Assembly (NCBI GenBank): GCA_027257055.1
Contig: JAPVLO010000206.1
Location: forward strand, 186,001 to 250,000
Length of the DNA: 64,000 nucleotides
Origin: Cephalopachus bancanus
Taxonomy: Eukaryota; Chordata; Mammalia; Primates; Tarsiidae
Reading direction: 5' to 3'
Shown here: positions 60,180-64,000 of the stretch, piece after piece
How the letters are laid out: each line of letters begins with the position of its first letter
Position numbering within the stretch: position 1 is the first letter of the stretch
Made by a program: the position numbers and the translations under genes
The notes under the pieces: model-generated
Told to the model about the DNA's origin: nothing
The model's database searches: none
The model's input: the letters and a program-made list of their open reading frames with translations, nothing else

Positions 60180-62880
60180 GAAAGAGTGAAATGCCAAATA
60201 GGGCAAGAGATGAGATTCTTGGCTCTTGCCTCCCTCTTTGTCTGCTGTTTGCCCTCTTACCCTCATTGCCTGTGACTAGCTACATTGACCAGACATCTCC
60301 CTGTCACCTCAGTTTTAACAGGTATGGAGTTACATTGCTGGTGTGTTTATGCATTCCCCTACCCTTATTAGAGAGTCTGAGAACAACCGTGAGGGGCTAC
60401 TGTCTCTGTCTGGAAGCTTTTACTGGGGCTCCAGGCCCCTCTCTCCTAAATCTTGACACCAAGTCTTCCAAACATATGTAGCAGCAGCCTTGCTGCTGTG
60501 TAAGGACTGTCTCCGGTGGGTCAAGGAGTTAAGGGGATGCCCTTTCTCACTCGATACCCATACCCACACAGCCTCTGACTCTCTTTTGGGATGCCAACTG
60601 AGAATGTGGATCTTTTTAAATCTCTCTTTGGCCTCTTGAGATCATTATCAGGACCAGTCTCTCTCTCTCTCTTTAGGACTCCTTATGGGGAACCCTCATA
60701 ATGGGGTGGGCAAAGGGTCCCCTCATTGAACGGCATTCTAGAAGGTCTCAGGACCCTCTCACTAGAGAGGAGCATCTGCTTTAAGCATCTTCTCAATACT
60801 AGCTAGGTGACCAAGAGATGAGTCCAAGGTGGTTCTTTTGTCTCTGATACTCTCCTTCAACTTGACCTCTATTGCCCTACAAGGGCAATTGGTCTGAGGT
60901 TTCAAAATGGCATGCTGCCCAGTCCCCCTTGTTCTTCCTGTGTTATGCTTTTTCTAACTCCTTTTAAAATTACTTTACCTCCTTCCTGTTATTCCCCCTG
61001 ATAACTTAGACCCAGCCAGCCAATCTTCCTTATTTTTCCCACTTTCATTCTCCTCCCTCACTACCTGGTAACACCCCCAGTTACAGCAAAGATCCAGCCA
61101 TGTGCAACCCCTCCTCTCCCCCGCCCCTTCTCCACTGCCTGCACTGGGAGGCTCTTTCAGGCTTCCACTGCGGTTTACCAGTTTGTCCTCAGCAAAAGGC
61201 ATTATTAAAGTTCATGTTCCTTTTTTCTATGATAACTTTATTTCAAATTAGATCTGAACTGTGACTATCAGCCCTCCTCCCAGACAGAAGCAAAGGGACC
61301 ACGTGTTAATTAACTAATCGTGTTAACTCACAGGAAAAAAACCAAACAACCTATTGTTATTCTAATCTGCTTTTCCAAACCAAACTTCCAAGTGCTATAG
61401 TAAAATCTTACAACTTTACCATGTACTAAAGCATTAGTACTAGATAACACCAGTGTTTATTATGTCAGGCTTGCTAACATTTTTTGTTTTTTAAAAGTTG
61501 AGTCACCTTACTGTGCTCGACTAGCTCCCTGCTTACAGAAGAGGTAAAGATTTAAGTGCTAAATACTTGCTGTGTGACACAATGAAGCATGGAAACTGGC
61601 CATTCCCACCTGTGTGTTAAGTTACTTTACTAAGCCCCATACTTCTATTGTGGGATGGGCAAAATGCTGCACTCTCTCTTTGGCACAATGAGGCATGAGA
61701 ACTGATCACTCTCATCTAATTGTCCACACCTCTGGCACCTTCTAGACTAAATTACAATTTAGTAATTTATAGAGACTCTTACTAAATCTGCCTGTTCATA
61801 ATTGAAAATAAGTAGGTACAGATTATTTCATATCCACATGCCTGCTCACTCTAAAAGCATTTTACAGCAGACCATTACAAATGGCCAAATTTTTCATATG
61901 TATAGACATTTTCTTAATTTACTTCACTACTTTACAAGCAAGATTATACCCCATGAAGTATTACATGCCCAATTCCAGAGGCTAGACTTAAAGCTACAGA
62001 TACCAAACTTTCAACTTACAAAAAACTTTTGAGGTTTTTTGTTCCTTTGTTTTTCCAAGAGGTTAGAAAAACAAAAGGGTACCAACACAGAGGGTGGCAG
62101 GACCAGAGAACCAAAAAACAGGCATTCCAATGGCAGTCACCATTAGCAACAAAACTCCAACTGCCCAACAGAAACCTGGTAAGAACAAACTTGCTAAGGA
62201 GGATGGCGTCCATTGCTGTGGGTACAATCTGCGGGGGCACTTGAAGCATTGTTAGGACAAAGAGGCCTAAACTTTAATAAAAATAGAACAAAATGGTTAT
62301 TTAAAGAGGAGAAAAGTATAGAACAAAGATAAAGGGCTCAAGCATGTCATAGAATGGTATGTGTAAGGTTTGTAAAAGAATGTGTAAAAGAAACTCTATG
62401 AACAATCAAGTTTTCACAAAATTTAGTGATTTATTCCTATAAATTAACCATTAATATCAATTACACTAATGCTAGACCAAAATACTACTCAGAGACAAGA
62501 ACACGAGTCTCTTAATTGACAATCTCTGAAAGAATGTTTTCCTATATACAACAGAAGCATGGAAGGAAGAGATAAATACAGATAGTCTTCTGCTGTCTTT
62601 GTTGGTTTTCATTATTTTTAAATTATCTCTATTAAAAAGTGAGGATTTTTTTTAACTCTTCAAGACAATTTAAACTATAACCTAACTACATGACTTCAAA
62701 CTAACTTTGACAATTTTTTTTCAGACTTTCTCAAAGTATCTTAATATTTATCATATATTTTTTCTTTTGTTCACACTTATTTTCCCCTGCTTTCCAACAT
62801 TCACAGTATCCTCTGTATATGTAAAACAAAAATGGTCCTAACTTTCCTAAATATTTCCCTTTTAGCTATCTATAAATCCC
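60180..62880. other. intergenic, unidentified; possible ERV interior
   Basis: No clear protein match. The stretch could include degraded retroviral interior, because an LTR follows. Short frames at 62016-62249 have no recognisable domain. A 21-bp near match to the LTR start occurs at about 60179. Confidence 0.3.
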
Positions 62881-63301
62881 CATCACAAAACCCAAAGGAA
62901 CTTGGAGACAAGCTGTGGGAACATCCAACATCCACATATGAACTAAGGAATTCACTGGTGCAACAGTAAAAACTGCCTGGATTTCTATAGTGGGTGCTGA
63001 GCCCTCTGGGGTAACTATTTATAAATACATTTTACCAAACATCAAAGCCTTAATATATCATGACAGTGGCCAGAACAGTCCTTATTATACTATTAATTCT
63101 AATGGTATGCACTTTTACACAGATACCAAAAATACTCTGGCAATTTCATTGAATCCTCTCCCCTTATGTCATCCTCTTACTTTTTAGGCAGATAGGGACA
63201 TTCCTATGCCCCAATTCAGCAGGAAATAGCTGCAGAAAACAGACCATCATCCACATTCCCCAGTATTAAATAAGAATTTTTTAAAACAACAAGAGGAAGG
63301 A
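62880..63301 (+). other. possible degenerate ERV env-3' region and polypurine tract
   Basis: AATTCAGCAGGAAATAGCTGCAG and an A/G-rich polypurine block (AACAAGAGGAAGGAG) directly precede the LTR-like TG. That is how a gammaretrovirus-like provirus ends. No open coding frame remains. Confidence 0.4.
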
Positions 63302-63902
63302 GTGAAAGGGTGAAATGCCAAAATGGAGTAACCTTAGCTAAGGTGCAGCCATTTTAACACTGCTTAACTCTGTCTTGCCTTCTGAGAAAAATACTTTTAC
63401 TTGCCCTCACTCAATAACAAAGGGCAGAACCAGTTTCCTATTGATAATTGTCCTGCAACCTCCCAGATACTGATTACTTTTCTATTCCAAGTATTTGTTT
63501 TCCAACCATAATGGGCCAAGTTGACCTAATCTATTGTGATCAACTCTCCATGGCTTCCATGACACAGACACCATCCCATCACCATGGCAACAGTTTCTGT
63601 GCTTACCTACCTCCTTCGTAATGATGTAAAACAGACAACCACCCCATCACCATAGCAACCTGCCCCCCACTTAAGGAAAGCTTTAAGAAGCATTCACCTT
63701 CAAGCAGCCAGGGATATTATTTTCTTTAAGCTCTAGTCCCCTCCTCAGTCTTGGGGAGATGGATTCACTTTCTCTCTCATTCTCTAATACACTTTCTAAA
63801 TAAACTATATTTTCAAATCTAATTTCTTAATTATTTGAATCTAACCTGCAGCACTGACTCAGCCCACTGGCCCACTGACCTAACATTTGTTCCAACGTAA
63901 CA
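63302..63902 (+). mobile_element. ERV1-like 3' LTR
   Basis: About 600 bp from TGAAAGGGTGAAATGCC to AACGTAACA (TG...CA). It has a polypurine tract immediately upstream and an AATAAA at 63799-63804 in the expected place for R. A short internal duplication CCATCACCAT[G/A]GCAAC sits at about 63578-63660. The LTR contains no coding sequence. Confidence 0.55.
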
Positions 63903-64000
63903 GTAAGTTCTTCATACAAAAACAGCCCCAAATGTTAGGTTCTTTCCCTCAGAATACTTCATTCAGTGAACATTTTTTCATTGTCCCTGAACCCACACTA

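Noticed and set aside
62029..62244. 71-codon + strand frame and its - strand partner as a possible retroviral env piece
   Set aside because: No recognisable motif (no disulfide, fusion or furin features). Position near an LTR is the only argument.

Overview
This is mammalian, and more precisely primate, genomic DNA: sparse coding sequence, spliced exons with GT/AG boundaries, and abundant retrotransposons including dimeric 7SL-derived Alu elements. The only protein-coding gene I can support is TNFSF11 (RANKL, the osteoclast differentiation cytokine) on the + strand. Its last three coding exons (human-equivalent residues 130-317) lie at 11500-11545, 11627-11725 and 18211-18632, followed by a 3' UTR of about 1.1 kb. 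Exons encoding the cytoplasmic tail, transmembrane segment and most of the stalk were not found and presumably lie upstream of the window.

Species: several Alu copies with long target-site duplications form one low-divergence family. It has unusual shared features: GGCTCGGTGGCTCAGCCTG at the left end, CCCGCGGGTTCGAGACCCGC in the left arm, and a GACTCCAACTC end before the A tail. I see no AluS/AluY-type copies, which argues against monkeys and apes, and none of the right-arm signature I associate with lemur/galago Alus. A tarsier is my best guess, as an inference rather than a proof.

Layout: 1-11499 is intron 2 (partial), with several Alus, MER5-type DNA transposons, a strong CTCF-like motif at 5602-5620 and a degenerate interstitial telomeric repeat at 8928-9076. 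11546-11626 is a very short intron 3. 11726-18210 is intron 4, with Alus, a MIR split by an Alu, a 71-bp tandem duplication and an Alu ending about 35 bp before exon 5. From about 19756 to 64000 I find no gene. This intergenic stretch holds two inverted mariner-like copies (22.55-23.09 and 25.98-26.52 kb), MLT1-type LTRs, a complete-length but broken L1 on the - strand (28933-35375) bounded by a 10-bp duplication, an ERVL-type LTR, an older L1, ERV-like LTRs, a hAT element with a perfect 8-bp duplication (50700-51239), further L1 3' ends, a GGAAT-type satellite array inserted in an ancient L1 (58425-58820), and a probable ERV 3' LTR at the right edge.

There is no operon-like organisation. The functional unit is TNFSF11 plus whatever regulatory DNA lies around it. 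The most unusual observations are the GGAAT array flanked by a 7-bp direct repeat, the long open frame antisense to the L1 5' UTR, the CTCF-like site in intron 2, the interstitial telomeric tract, the inverted mariner pair and a short unexplained 62-bp direct duplication.
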